A DNA stretch of 64,000 nt, taken from the NCBI GenBank assembly GCA_964371035.1, contig CAYJLG010000009.1, positions 1 through 64,000 of the forward strand. The letters are read 5' to 3'. The notes below the pieces were generated by a model that saw nothing but the letters and a program-made list of their open reading frames with translations, had not been told where the DNA came from and searched no databases. Shown here in pieces: positions 1-8,511 of the stretch (the first letter of the stretch is position 1; the number at the start of each line of letters is the position of its first letter). The stretch comes from UBA1535 sp964371035. GTDB taxonomy: Bacteria; Bacillota; Clostridia; Tissierellales; Sedimentibacteraceae. The position numbers and the translations under genes are program-made.

Positions 1-243
1 GGAAAAAGACTTTCTCTTCAATCACATAAGCATAGAAGCGAACATTGGATAGTAGTTAAAGGTATTGCTAGTATAACAAAACGTAATGAAGATTTTGTTT
101 TAAAAGAAAATGGATTACACATATTTCAATTGATGATATATATCTTAACTAATGATACTCAGAGTGCTGTAGAAATTATTGAAATATCCATTGGTGACTA
201 CATAGATGAAAGTGATAGTGTGCGATATGAAGATAACTATTAA
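1..243 (+). CDS. manC: C-terminal end of a ManC-type mannose-1-phosphate guanylyltransferase / mannose-6-phosphate isomerase (5' end outside window)
   Basis: Frame 1 is open from the left edge to TAA at 241-243. Its product holds LSLQSHKHRSEHWIVVKG, the cupin signature of the type II mannose-6-phosphate isomerase domain at the end of ManC/AlgA proteins, and ends EIIEISIGDYIDESDSVRYEDNY-like, as in the family. The known role is GDP-mannose supply for surface polysaccharide, which suits the genes that follow. Between the two conserved blocks the frame-1 reading is off-family, whereas bases 114-143 in frame 3 give ITHISIDDIY, close to the expected cupin strand. Two compensating indels (or base-call errors) have probably shifted about ten codons, so activity is uncertain. 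Confidence 0.75.
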   Translation, partial: GKRLSLQSHKHRSEHWIVVKGIASITKRNEDFVLKENGLHIFQLMIYILTNDTQSAVEIIEISIGDYIDESDSVRYEDNY

Positions 244-459
244 AAGTGTTGATCTCGAATAAAATGCTATTAAAAAATAATTTAAGCTAACTGTTTGAGG
301 AAAGATTGAGTAAGTATCTCTTAAGTTCGCAACCGATTTACTTTAATGTATTTTGTTTGGATCTAAGGAAGCGTATATCGAAATGGTGAAAAATATGAAA
401 CTTAAAATTTGCATTTGTACTTATTTTTTATGAAAATGTCAAATTAACTGAGGTCAAGT

Positions 460-2061
460 ATGGAATATTTAAAAGTAAAAAAAGTAATATTTGTTATAAT
501 TTTTTTCTTGTTAACTATTAGCGGTTTTTTATGTTCATTGTTTGGTTTTTTTGAAGAAATCACATTGAATGGAGTGTTTGCTATAACTGATAAACCTGAT
601 TATACTCTAAATGGAGCGTTAAATGGCGAATTTCAAGAAAAATTTGAATTGTGGTACAATGAAAACTTTCCATCAAGAAACTTTATGATAAAAGCTTGGA
701 ATCAAATACAGTATACAGTATTTAACGAAAGTAGTACTAAAGTAAAAATAGGTAAAGAAGGAATGTTATTTGAAGAGAGCTATATAAAAGAATATTTCGG
801 ATTAAATCAACTGATTGAAGATGAGAAAATTGAGCAAAGAGTTAAACAATTAAAAGTAATACAAGATGAATGTGTTAAAGAAAATAAAGCATTCTTATTT
901 TTAATAGAACCTAACAAGGTAAAATTCTACCCTGAATTTGTGCCAAATAAATATTCAAGATTTAGCACTAATACAGAGGAATCGAACTACTTAACTATGA
1001 TTAAATATTTAGAAAAGTATGAAATAAATTACTTTGATAGTGAAAAATGGTTATTAGAAAATAAAAGCATATTCAATGAACCTATTTTCACCAAAACAGG
1101 AACGCATTGGACATACACTGCTACAGCTCATGTGGCAAGCGAAATATTAAAAATCATAGAATATTACTATGGGTTTAATCTTTTGGAGTATGATATAAAA
1201 ACACCTAATAGTCACTTGGAACCAGTAGGAACTGATAGCGATATTTATAACTTGCTGAATATTTTTGAAGGAATTGTAGAAGAAAAATATTTTACTCCCA
1301 AAGTTGATACTATAACTACTCCAAACAATGTATACCCTGGTGTTCTAATTTTTGGAAGTAGTTTTGGTGCTAATATTTATAATAGTTTTTATGAAAACTT
1401 AGTTTCAAATGATGTTGTATTTGTTCAAAATAGTATCAATGCATTTAGAAATGGGAAACATCTATACCCTATTAATTCTGAAACTTTTAACATCGAAGAA
1501 CTATTGAAAAATAAAGAAATTATTATAATTGATGCAACTTCAAGTAATATTACATATATGGGAGGAAGCAAGTTTGATGAATTAGTTAACTTTATAGCTA
1601 CTAAAGGATTGCCAGAGGTGAATCACTCTGCCATACATAATTACATTACACCAGAAAATAGCGCGGAATCTTTAAATTTTTCCATAGGTGCTTATCCTGG
1701 AAAATCGATTTGGCTTAAACAAAACTCTTTACTGACTTTAAATACAAACGGTGTTAAGCTTAATGAACTCAGAATTATTCTTACAGCTTCGAATTTTGAG
1801 TATTTGAAGAATCGTATTGATGGACAATTGCCACGATTTAAAGTGTTTATTAACGGATATGATATGGGAACCTTTGAAATATTAAATGATGATAAATTTT
1901 CTATAAATTTAGATGTTTCACAAGTGGAGTTATTGAATGACCTATATTATATTGAAATTAGGGGTAATACATTTTTTATTCCCAAGAACGAAAATGATAG
2001 TAAAGATGATAGAGAATTATTTGTTTTACTTAACTATTTAGGAGGAGAAGATGGTTTTTAG
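460..2061 (+). CDS. AlgX/AlgJ-like SGNH-fold protein, putative polysaccharide O-acetyltransferase partner
   Basis: A 533-aa protein with one N-terminal membrane segment (about residues 8-30), so it is probably anchored with its body outside. It has the family opening FELWYNENFPSR (62-73), then IGKEGMLFEESY, then GTHW (214-217) with the presumed catalytic His216, and GSSFG (299-303) with the presumed nucleophile Ser301. The Asp of the DTHW motif in AlgJ/AlgX is Gly214 here, a variant I believe other Firmicute members share. A non-catalytic region of about 150 aa follows. These proteins work with an MBOAT partner to move acetyl groups to extracellular glycans. The MBOAT gene starts inside this gene's last codons (11-bp overlap). 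RBS GAGGT precedes the ATG. Confidence 0.8.
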   Translation: MEYLKVKKVIFVIIFFLLTISGFLCSLFGFFEEITLNGVFAITDKPDYTLNGALNGEFQEKFELWYNENFPSRNFMIKAWNQIQYTVFNESSTKVKIGKEGMLFEESYIKEYFGLNQLIEDEKIEQRVKQLKVIQDECVKENKAFLFLIEPNKVKFYPEFVPNKYSRFSTNTEESNYLTMIKYLEKYEINYFDSEKWLLENKSIFNEPIFTKTGTHWTYTATAHVASEILKIIEYYYGFNLLEYDIKTPNSHLEPVGTDSDIYNLLNIFEGIVEEKYFTPKVDTITTPNNVYPGVLIFGSSFGANIYNSFYENLVSNDVVFVQNSINAFRNGKHLYPINSETFNIEELLKNKEIIIIDATSSNITYMGGSKFDELVNFIATKGLPEVNHSAIHNYITPENSAESLNFSIGAYPGKSIWLKQNSLLTLNTNGVKLNELRIILTASNFEYLKNRIDGQLPRFKVFINGYDMGTFEILNDDKFSINLDVSQVELLNDLYYIEIRGNTFFIPKNENDSKDDRELFVLLNYLGGEDGF

Positions 2062-3448
2062 TTCACCAATTTTCATATTTTGCTTTTTACCGATAGTGTG
2101 TATTATCTATTACTTTATTGACAAAAGATTTAGAAATGGGTTGTTATTAATAGCGTCGCTAATTTTTTACTCATGGAGTGGGCTTGCCTATACTATCATA
2201 ATTATAGCATCGACTATTGCAAACTATTTTATCGGATATGGAATCGCCAAATTTAGAAATAAAGGGAAAATAATAGTTGTAATAGGTATTTTTTTCAACC
2301 TTTCTTTGCTTGGTTTTTTTAAATATTTCAATTTTTTTATAGATAATATAGAGATGGTAATACAAGTTTTTGATTCGAATTTTTACTTTCAGGAACCAAT
2401 AATACCTTTACCTATAGGAATATCTTTTTTTACTTTTCAAATAATGTCCTATATTATTGATGTTTATTTAGAGAAAGTAAAGGTACAAAAAAATGTTTTA
2501 CATTTAGGATTGTACATAATGTTTTTTCCGCAATTAATTGCAGGACCAATAGTTAGGTATATTGATATTCAAGAGCAGATTGAAAAACGTAAGATAGATT
2601 TAAATAAACTTGAAGATGGTATCAAGCGTTTTATTATTGGATTATTTAAAAAAATGATTATAGCAAATAATGTAGGATATGTTGCTTCATTAGTGTTCGA
2701 CAACCCAGATAATATTTATACAGTAAGCGCATGGATTGCTATATTTTGCTACTCATTGCAAATATATTTTGATTTTTCAGCATATTCAGATATGGCGATT
2801 GGATTAGGAAAATTGTTTGGATTTGAATTTAAAGAAAATTTTAACTATCCATATGTTTCAAAAAGCATTAAAGAATTTTGGAGTAGGTGGCATATCTCCT
2901 TATCAAGTTGGTTTAAAGAATATTTATACATTCCGCTTGGTGGAAATAGAAAAGGACGCATTCGTATGTATATAAATCAAATGATTGTATTTTTTATTAC
3001 AGGATTATGGCATGGTGCGAGTTGGAACTTTGTTGTTTGGGGCATATATCATGGTTTTTTTCTGACAATAGAAAAAGCTTGGTTCAGCAAAATAAGAGTA
3101 AAAGTGCCTAAATTTATTAAGCATATTTACGTTTTGATCGTTGTGCAGGTTGGATGGGTTTTCTTTAGATCGAATTCGTTGCCAATGGCTCTTGATTTTA
3201 TTAAAAATATGTTTTTATACTCACCAGGAGATATAAGATATTTATTATTAGATATTTCTAATGAGGCAATTATATCTGTAATAATAGGAGTAGTGTTAAC
3301 TATGCCGATATTTAAATTAGGTAAAAAAATCAAAAAAACTTTATTTTTGAGCTTGATTGTAGATGCTATTTATATTATGATTTTTGCAACTTCAATATTA
3401 AAGATGGCTACTGCTCAATTTAATCCATTTATTTATTTTAGATTTTAA
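2051..3448 (+). CDS. MBOAT-family membrane O-acyltransferase (AlgI/DltB-like)
   Basis: A 465-aa polytopic membrane protein of the usual length for AlgI/DltB. The conserved MBOAT features are visible: FPQLIAGPIVRY (159-170), QIYFDFSAYSDMAIGLG (237-253), FWSRWHISLSSWF (276-288) and GLWHGASWNFVVWG (318-331), whose His321 is the expected active-site histidine. The family takes acyl groups from a cytoplasmic donor across the membrane to an extracellular polysaccharide or teichoic acid. The ATG follows GGAGGAGA inside the end of the upstream AlgX/AlgJ-like gene, so the pair is probably translationally coupled. No dltA or dltC is visible, so O-acetylation is likelier than D-alanylation. The acceptor is unknown. 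Confidence 0.9.
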   Translation: MVFSSPIFIFCFLPIVCIIYYFIDKRFRNGLLLIASLIFYSWSGLAYTIIIIASTIANYFIGYGIAKFRNKGKIIVVIGIFFNLSLLGFFKYFNFFIDNIEMVIQVFDSNFYFQEPIIPLPIGISFFTFQIMSYIIDVYLEKVKVQKNVLHLGLYIMFFPQLIAGPIVRYIDIQEQIEKRKIDLNKLEDGIKRFIIGLFKKMIIANNVGYVASLVFDNPDNIYTVSAWIAIFCYSLQIYFDFSAYSDMAIGLGKLFGFEFKENFNYPYVSKSIKEFWSRWHISLSSWFKEYLYIPLGGNRKGRIRMYINQMIVFFITGLWHGASWNFVVWGIYHGFFLTIEKAWFSKIRVKVPKFIKHIYVLIVVQVGWVFFRSNSLPMALDFIKNMFLYSPGDIRYLLLDISNEAIISVIIGVVLTMPIFKLGKKIKKTLFLSLIVDAIYIMIFATSILKMATAQFNPFIYFRF

Positions 3449-3479
3449 ATTATAGTTAAACGTTAGAGAGGTTATCCAC

Positions 3480-6014
3480 ATGATAAATAAATTATTCACG
3501 AAATATATGCATGTATTATTAGCAACACTTTTATTTTCATTTACATTTTGTTTTTTTGCACCTATGGAAATATATTTGACGCAATCAAGTTCTTTTTGGT
3601 TTTCGTTAGGAAATGTTTTTCAATATTCGCTAATTGTTACTGTGTTGACATTTTTTGTAATGTTTGGTATTGGAATTATTCTGAAGAAATATTCGCATAT
3701 TTATAGTGTCTTAATATTTATCATAGCATTTGCGCTTTATATTCAAGGCAATTTTATGCAAATTGAATATGGATTGTTAGATGGAGGGGGGATTAATTGG
3801 TCAGAATTTCATTTGTGGGGAGTAGTTAATTCAATTGTTTGGATATTGATATTAAGTGTTATCTTAACACTTAATAAACTAAAGCCAAAATTAGTCCAAA
3901 ATATTATTATGTTTTTTTCTATTAGTATTGTTTTAGTTCAGATAACAACGTTAATAACCGTTATTGCTTTTAGTGATTCTGATGAAATTGTTAAAAAATC
4001 TGAATCAATGTTGATTCGAGATGAAATGTTGACATTATCACAAAATGAGAATATAATCATCTTTATATTAGATGCATTTGATAGAGCAATTTATGATGAA
4101 TATATTCAAGAACATCCATCTTATAAAGAAACTATATTCGAAAATTTCACTTATTTTGAAGATACATTAGGAGGAGCACGCAGGACTAAAATTGCGCTTC
4201 CATACATTTTAACTGGAGTACCTTTTCAAACTAATCAAACTTATGATGAATATCTAAATAGTGCATATGAATCATCAGTGTTATATGATGTATTAATAAA
4301 AAACAATTATAAAAGTGGACTGTATGTAAATACAGACTATGCTGTTTCAGATTACATGAGAAACAATTTATCGGATCATATTGTTAATTTGCAGAATTCT
4401 GAAATTGGAGTTAGTTCGCCACTAACTTTTATTGAGGACATATATACTTTAGTTTCATTTAGATATTTTCCTCATTTTTTAAAACAATATTTTGAAATAT
4501 ATACGGGAGATTTTAATGATAGTATGGGAAGTTCAAGTTTTTCAGGCACACCGTACACTGTAGATGATGCCAAATTTTACGAAAACTTGATAAGTGATAA
4601 AATATCTTTAGATACTTCTGATTCTAATTTATTTAAAGTTTATCATTTACTTGGACCGCATGGACCATATACTTTGACTGAAGATGCTAAGAGGGCTGAT
4701 GAAACGTCGCAATATGAACAAATATCTGGCAACTTTAAAATTCTTGAAGAGTTTTTTTCGCAGATGAAAGAACTTGGAATTTACGATAGTTCAAATATTA
4801 TCATTATGGCTGATCATGGAGAAAATGTCAATTATGAAGCAAATCCTATTTTGCTTGTAAAAGAATCAAAAGACGGTCATGAATATTCGGTTTCAAATGC
4901 ACCAGTATCGTATTCCAACTTACATCCTACTTTAATGAGTATGGTAGATGGACAATTGAGAGATAACACATTTTTTTCTGATTTAGACGATCAAAATATT
5001 AGGTACTTTTATGCAGAATCAGGAGGAACAGTAATAGAATACTCGACAGATGAGCGCAATGATAGCAACTATATTTTCCCCACAGGTAAAATTTTCAACA
5101 TGGAAAGGCCAGAAATAGAAAATGTAAAGTACAATACTGAATACAAGTTGCGAGGCACGGGCGAAGGTCATGCATATATAATAGAAGGAGAATCAAATGT
5201 TGAACCTAATTACATGTGGACAGATGGAGATAAGCTTTCAATGTCTATCCCTTTAGCAGAAGAGTTAAAAGGAGGGAATGTAGCAAGAATTACTTTTAAC
5301 TTAATTAGTGTTTTTAATGATCGACAGCGGGTTGGAATAAGTGTAAATGGTGAAGAATTGGGTGGATATTTTTTGACCAAAGATAGGCAATTTTATTTTG
5401 ATGTCACACCAGAGCAGCTAAATGGAAATTTAATTAATTTTACTCTTACTTTCCCAGATGCATTTATGCCATCACACGAAACACGAACGTTAGCACTTGC
5501 AATAGATAGTTTTTTTGTTACACAAGTAGATGAAGACAATAAAGAACATTTAGAGATTATAGACATGAATACACCAAACTTAAATGCGTTAAATAAAATT
5601 GATAAATCATACCAAATAGTGCTATCAAAAGAAAAAGAAATGGAAAACAGTGCATTTAATCTTAAAAATTGGCATTTGCAAAATGAAGATGGAATCTGGA
5701 CTACTGAGAATTCATCACTAACCATTAACATGGATAACAGCCATGACATAGTATTAAGCATTAATTATATAAAACTATCTGAAAGCATAAATACAGAATT
5801 GATAGTTAATGATGTTAAAGTTGTAGATTTTCCAGACATGAAAAGTGGAAAAGTAGAAATAGAAATACCTAAAGAACTATTAAATGAAAATGGCAATCAG
5901 TTAATAGAGATTAGTACGCCAGAAGCAAAGTCACCAATAGAACTAAACATAAACAATGATGTGAGAGTTTTAGGAGTATTTGTGAATCAAATTAGCATAG
6001 AAACTAAAGAGTAA
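3480..6014 (+). CDS. Membrane sulfatase/LtaS-superfamily protein, putative phospho-group transferase of surface glycan
   Basis: This 844-aa protein has about five N-terminal membrane helices (residues 8-165) and then an alkaline-phosphatase/sulfatase fold. Visible metal and active-site motifs are IIIFILDAFD (Asp198), a candidate nucleophile Thr236 in GGARRTK, HLLGPHGPY (His394) and IIMADHGEN (Asp445, His446). This matches the layout of LtaS, OpgB and phosphoethanolamine transferases. After about residue 520 there is a 320-aa C-terminal extension, rich in predicted beta strand, that LtaS lacks; it contains GTGEGHAYI and two similar ISVNGEEL/LIVNDVKV strands, perhaps a carbohydrate-binding module. 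Inference: it adds or hydrolyses a phospho- or phosphono-substituent outside the cell. The substrate is unknown. Confidence 0.75.
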   Translation: MINKLFTKYMHVLLATLLFSFTFCFFAPMEIYLTQSSSFWFSLGNVFQYSLIVTVLTFFVMFGIGIILKKYSHIYSVLIFIIAFALYIQGNFMQIEYGLLDGGGINWSEFHLWGVVNSIVWILILSVILTLNKLKPKLVQNIIMFFSISIVLVQITTLITVIAFSDSDEIVKKSESMLIRDEMLTLSQNENIIIFILDAFDRAIYDEYIQEHPSYKETIFENFTYFEDTLGGARRTKIALPYILTGVPFQTNQTYDEYLNSAYESSVLYDVLIKNNYKSGLYVNTDYAVSDYMRNNLSDHIVNLQNSEIGVSSPLTFIEDIYTLVSFRYFPHFLKQYFEIYTGDFNDSMGSSSFSGTPYTVDDAKFYENLISDKISLDTSDSNLFKVYHLLGPHGPYTLTEDAKRADETSQYEQISGNFKILEEFFSQMKELGIYDSSNIIIMADHGENVNYEANPILLVKESKDGHEYSVSNAPVSYSNLHPTLMSMVDGQLRDNTFFSDLDDQNIRYFYAESGGTVIEYSTDERNDSNYIFPTGKIFNMERPEIENVKYNTEYKLRGTGEGHAYIIEGESNVEPNYMWTDGDKLSMSIPLAEELKGGNVARITFNLISVFNDRQRVGISVNGEELGGYFLTKDRQFYFDVTPEQLNGNLINFTLTFPDAFMPSHETRTLALAIDSFFVTQVDEDNKEHLEIIDMNTPNLNALNKIDKSYQIVLSKEKEMENSAFNLKNWHLQNEDGIWTTENSSLTINMDNSHDIVLSINYIKLSESINTELIVNDVKVVDFPDMKSGKVEIEIPKELLNENGNQLIEISTPEAKSPIELNINNDVRVLGVFVNQISIETKE

Positions 6015-6038
6015 AAATTAGTATAGGAGAAATCATAA

Positions 6039-6299
6039 ATGAAAAAACAAAGAATTTTACTATTAACAGTAATAGCAACATTGCTATTCACAACACCTGC
6101 ATATGGATACATAGATCCATCTGTAACTACATATCTGATACAAGCTATAGCAGGTATAGTAATAGCTGTAGGAGCAGGAGTAGGACTTTACTTTCACAAA
6201 GTGAAGAAAAAAGTCAATGAGACTTTAAAGATTGATGAGAATGCAAAGAAAGAAGTCGAAGACGATCTTGTAGTTTTTGACGACAAAGAAAAAAAGTAA
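6039..6299 (+). CDS. Small membrane protein with YIDP motif, sulfatase-associated
   Basis: An 86-aa protein with a signal-peptide-like start (residues 6-22, cleavage near AYG), the motif YIDPSVTTYLIQ (24-35), one membrane helix (about 33-52) and a basic-then-acidic cytoplasmic tail (KVKKK ... DDLVVFDDKEKK). Short proteins with a similar YIDP start and single helix occur beside membrane sulfatase genes in Firmicute glycan loci; that is general recall, not a search result. The gene lies 24 bp after the sulfatase gene, with AGGAGA ahead of the ATG, so the two are probably co-transcribed. No catalytic residues are seen; it may be an accessory subunit. Confidence 0.7.
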   Translation: MKKQRILLLTVIATLLFTTPAYGYIDPSVTTYLIQAIAGIVIAVGAGVGLYFHKVKKKVNETLKIDENAKKEVEDDLVVFDDKEKK

Positions 6300-6309
6300 T
6301 AGCCTATAT

Positions 6310-6370
6310 GTAAAGTGTGTCTAAAATTTTGTCAAACTATCATTTGATTTAAAAGATAGGCACATTTTAC
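6310..6370. repeat. Imperfect inverted repeat, possible remnant of a short non-autonomous element
   Basis: GTAAAGTGTGTCTA (6310-6323) and TAGGCACATTTTAC (6357-6370) are inverted copies matching at 12 of 14 positions, separated by 33 bases. The ends look like those of some insertion-sequence families but no transposase is present. It fills the gap between the small membrane protein and the YidC fusion and might also fold in the transcript. Confidence 0.4.
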
Positions 6371-6402
6371 AATATAAAGGCATTATGCTAAGGAGTGATA
6401 TT

Positions 6403-8487
6403 TTGGACATACTTATTTCCCCTTTTGGGTATTTGATGAATTTATGCTACAACTTGATAGGTGATTATGGTCTTGCAATCATCATATTTACCATATTTAC
6501 AAAGATAATATTGTTGCCTGTATCTGTATGGGTGCACAAAAATTCAATCAAACTTATCAAAATGCAACCTGAAATCAATCGCATAAAAGTTAAATTTTAC
6601 GGTGATGGCGAAAAAATAGCAGAGGAACAATCGTTTGTATTCAAGAGAGAAAAATACAATCCTTTGGCTGACTTGATACCACTGTTTATTCAGATTGCTC
6701 TTTTGTTGGCTGTTATAGAAGTTATATATAATCCTTTGACATATCTTTTAAATGTATCACAAGAAGATATCAGTCATATTTTAAACTTAACGACACAGAT
6801 TACCGGTGTAGGATTAGAAGTATCATCAATACAAGTGACAGCGGTAAACACTATTAAAAACCCTGAGTTTACACAGATGTTTTTATCAATACAAGAAATA
6901 CCTAATATAGAAGATATCATATCAGCCGTTCAAGGGATAAATACAAACTTTTTAATTTTTGATTTGTCAATAATTCCTGTGTCTGTATGGGGGATATCAA
7001 CATTAGTTCCTATCTTGGCCGGATTGTCTTCATACCTTCTTAGCTTTGTACAAAATAAAATCAATGTATTACAATCTGAACAATCAAATTTTACAAAGAT
7101 ATCAACATTATTGTTCTCTGTTGGACTGTCTTTATACCTTGGATTGTTTGTACCTGCTGGAGTGGCTCTTTATTGGGTGATTGGAAATATCTATGCTATA
7201 TTACAGCTATTTGTCTTAAACTCTATAATCAAACCAAAAGATTATATCAACTACGAAGAATTGCTTGCAAGTAGAAAAGAACTCGAAGAGATAAACAACC
7301 TAGGCGGAAAAAAGAAAAAATGGTATCAAAATGATGAAAACTCAAAGAGAGAAAAAGCAGACTACAAAAGATTTTTCTCTATAGCTAACAAAAAGCTCGT
7401 GTTTTACTCTGAAAGAAGTGGATTTTACAAGTATTTTGAAAATGTAATCGAAGAATTGTTGCGAATGTCAAATATTAGTATCCACTACATCACGAGTGAC
7501 CCAAATGATCAAATATTTGAGATAGCTAAAAAAGAAAATAGAATCAAGCCCTATTATATTGGAGAAAGAAAGCTAATCACTCTGATGATGAAAATGGATG
7601 CAGATGTAGTAGTTATGACTATGTCTGATTTGGGAAATTTTCATATTAAAAAATCAATTGTGAAAAAAGATGTAGAGTATGTATACATGTTCCATTATCC
7701 ATTAAGTACACATATGGTACTTAGAAACAATGCTTTAGATAATTATGATACTATTTTCTGTGTAGGTGAGTTTCAATTTGATGAGATAAGAAAATGGGAA
7801 GAGATAAATGAGCTTAACCCAAAAACTTTGATTCCTGTTGGTTATGGTGTTTTAGAAAAAATGGAAGAAGCTTATTTGGAAAAATCAGAAATTAGGAATG
7901 AAATGGATAGACCTATTGTACTAATTGCTCCATCATGGCAAGAGGATAACATTCTTGATAGTTGTATAGATGAATTGTTAAAATATTTATTGGAAACGGA
8001 TTACAAAATAGTTGTAAGACCTCATCCAGAGTATGTAAAACGATATAAAACGAAGATGGATAAATTGGTATCGGTATATAGCGGATACAGTGAAGATAAG
8101 TTATATTTTGAATTGGATTTTTCTGATAGTAGTACAATATTTAGTTCGGATGTATTGATTTCCGATTGGTCAGGCGCTGCTTATGAATTTTCTTTCGTCA
8201 CGAAAAAGCCAGCATTGTTTATTAATACAAAGATGAAAGTACACAATACAGATTATGAAAAAGTAGGGATAGTACCATTAGAGATAAGTTTAAGAGATAA
8301 AATAGGTAAGTCATTAGATAAAGATGAAATAAGTAATATTAGGGCAGTTGTAGAGCAGTTATTAAGTGAGAAGGCAGAATATGAACAAACTATTTCTACT
8401 ATTTTGGATAATACAATTTCTAATTATGGAGAAAGTGGAAAAGTAGGGGCTAAAGAATTGCTTAAAATATTGACAAGAGCAAAATAA
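6403..8487 (+). CDS. YidC/Oxa1-like insertase domain fused to a TagF-like CDP-glycerol glycerophosphotransferase domain
   Basis: The TTG at 6403 is chosen because AAGGAG (6390-6395) lies 7 bases before it; an in-frame ATG at 6385 has no ribosome site. The product is 694 aa. Residues 1-280 are a YidC/Oxa1 domain: FGYLMNLCYNLIGDYGLAII at the start, then helices near 85-110, 195-220 and 232-275, with a lysine (FTIFTKIILLP) at the groove position often held by Arg. Residues 330-694 resemble the GT-B-fold Glyphos_transf domain of TagF/TagB: APSWQEDN, VVRPHPEYV and ISDWSGAAYEF. TagF-type enzymes use CDP-activated alcohol phosphates. Inference: this domain transfers a CMP-activated phosphonate made by the next three genes, with the YidC-like part as membrane anchor or channel. 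Confidence 0.85.
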   Translation: MDILISPFGYLMNLCYNLIGDYGLAIIIFTIFTKIILLPVSVWVHKNSIKLIKMQPEINRIKVKFYGDGEKIAEEQSFVFKREKYNPLADLIPLFIQIALLLAVIEVIYNPLTYLLNVSQEDISHILNLTTQITGVGLEVSSIQVTAVNTIKNPEFTQMFLSIQEIPNIEDIISAVQGINTNFLIFDLSIIPVSVWGISTLVPILAGLSSYLLSFVQNKINVLQSEQSNFTKISTLLFSVGLSLYLGLFVPAGVALYWVIGNIYAILQLFVLNSIIKPKDYINYEELLASRKELEEINNLGGKKKKWYQNDENSKREKADYKRFFSIANKKLVFYSERSGFYKYFENVIEELLRMSNISIHYITSDPNDQIFEIAKKENRIKPYYIGERKLITLMMKMDADVVVMTMSDLGNFHIKKSIVKKDVEYVYMFHYPLSTHMVLRNNALDNYDTIFCVGEFQFDEIRKWEEINELNPKTLIPVGYGVLEKMEEAYLEKSEIRNEMDRPIVLIAPSWQEDNILDSCIDELLKYLLETDYKIVVRPHPEYVKRYKTKMDKLVSVYSGYSEDKLYFELDFSDSSTIFSSDVLISDWSGAAYEFSFVTKKPALFINTKMKVHNTDYEKVGIVPLEISLRDKIGKSLDKDEISNIRAVVEQLLSEKAEYEQTISTILDNTISNYGESGKVGAKELLKILTRAK

Positions 8488-8511
8488 TATATATTCATTG
8501 GAGGAAGCAAA

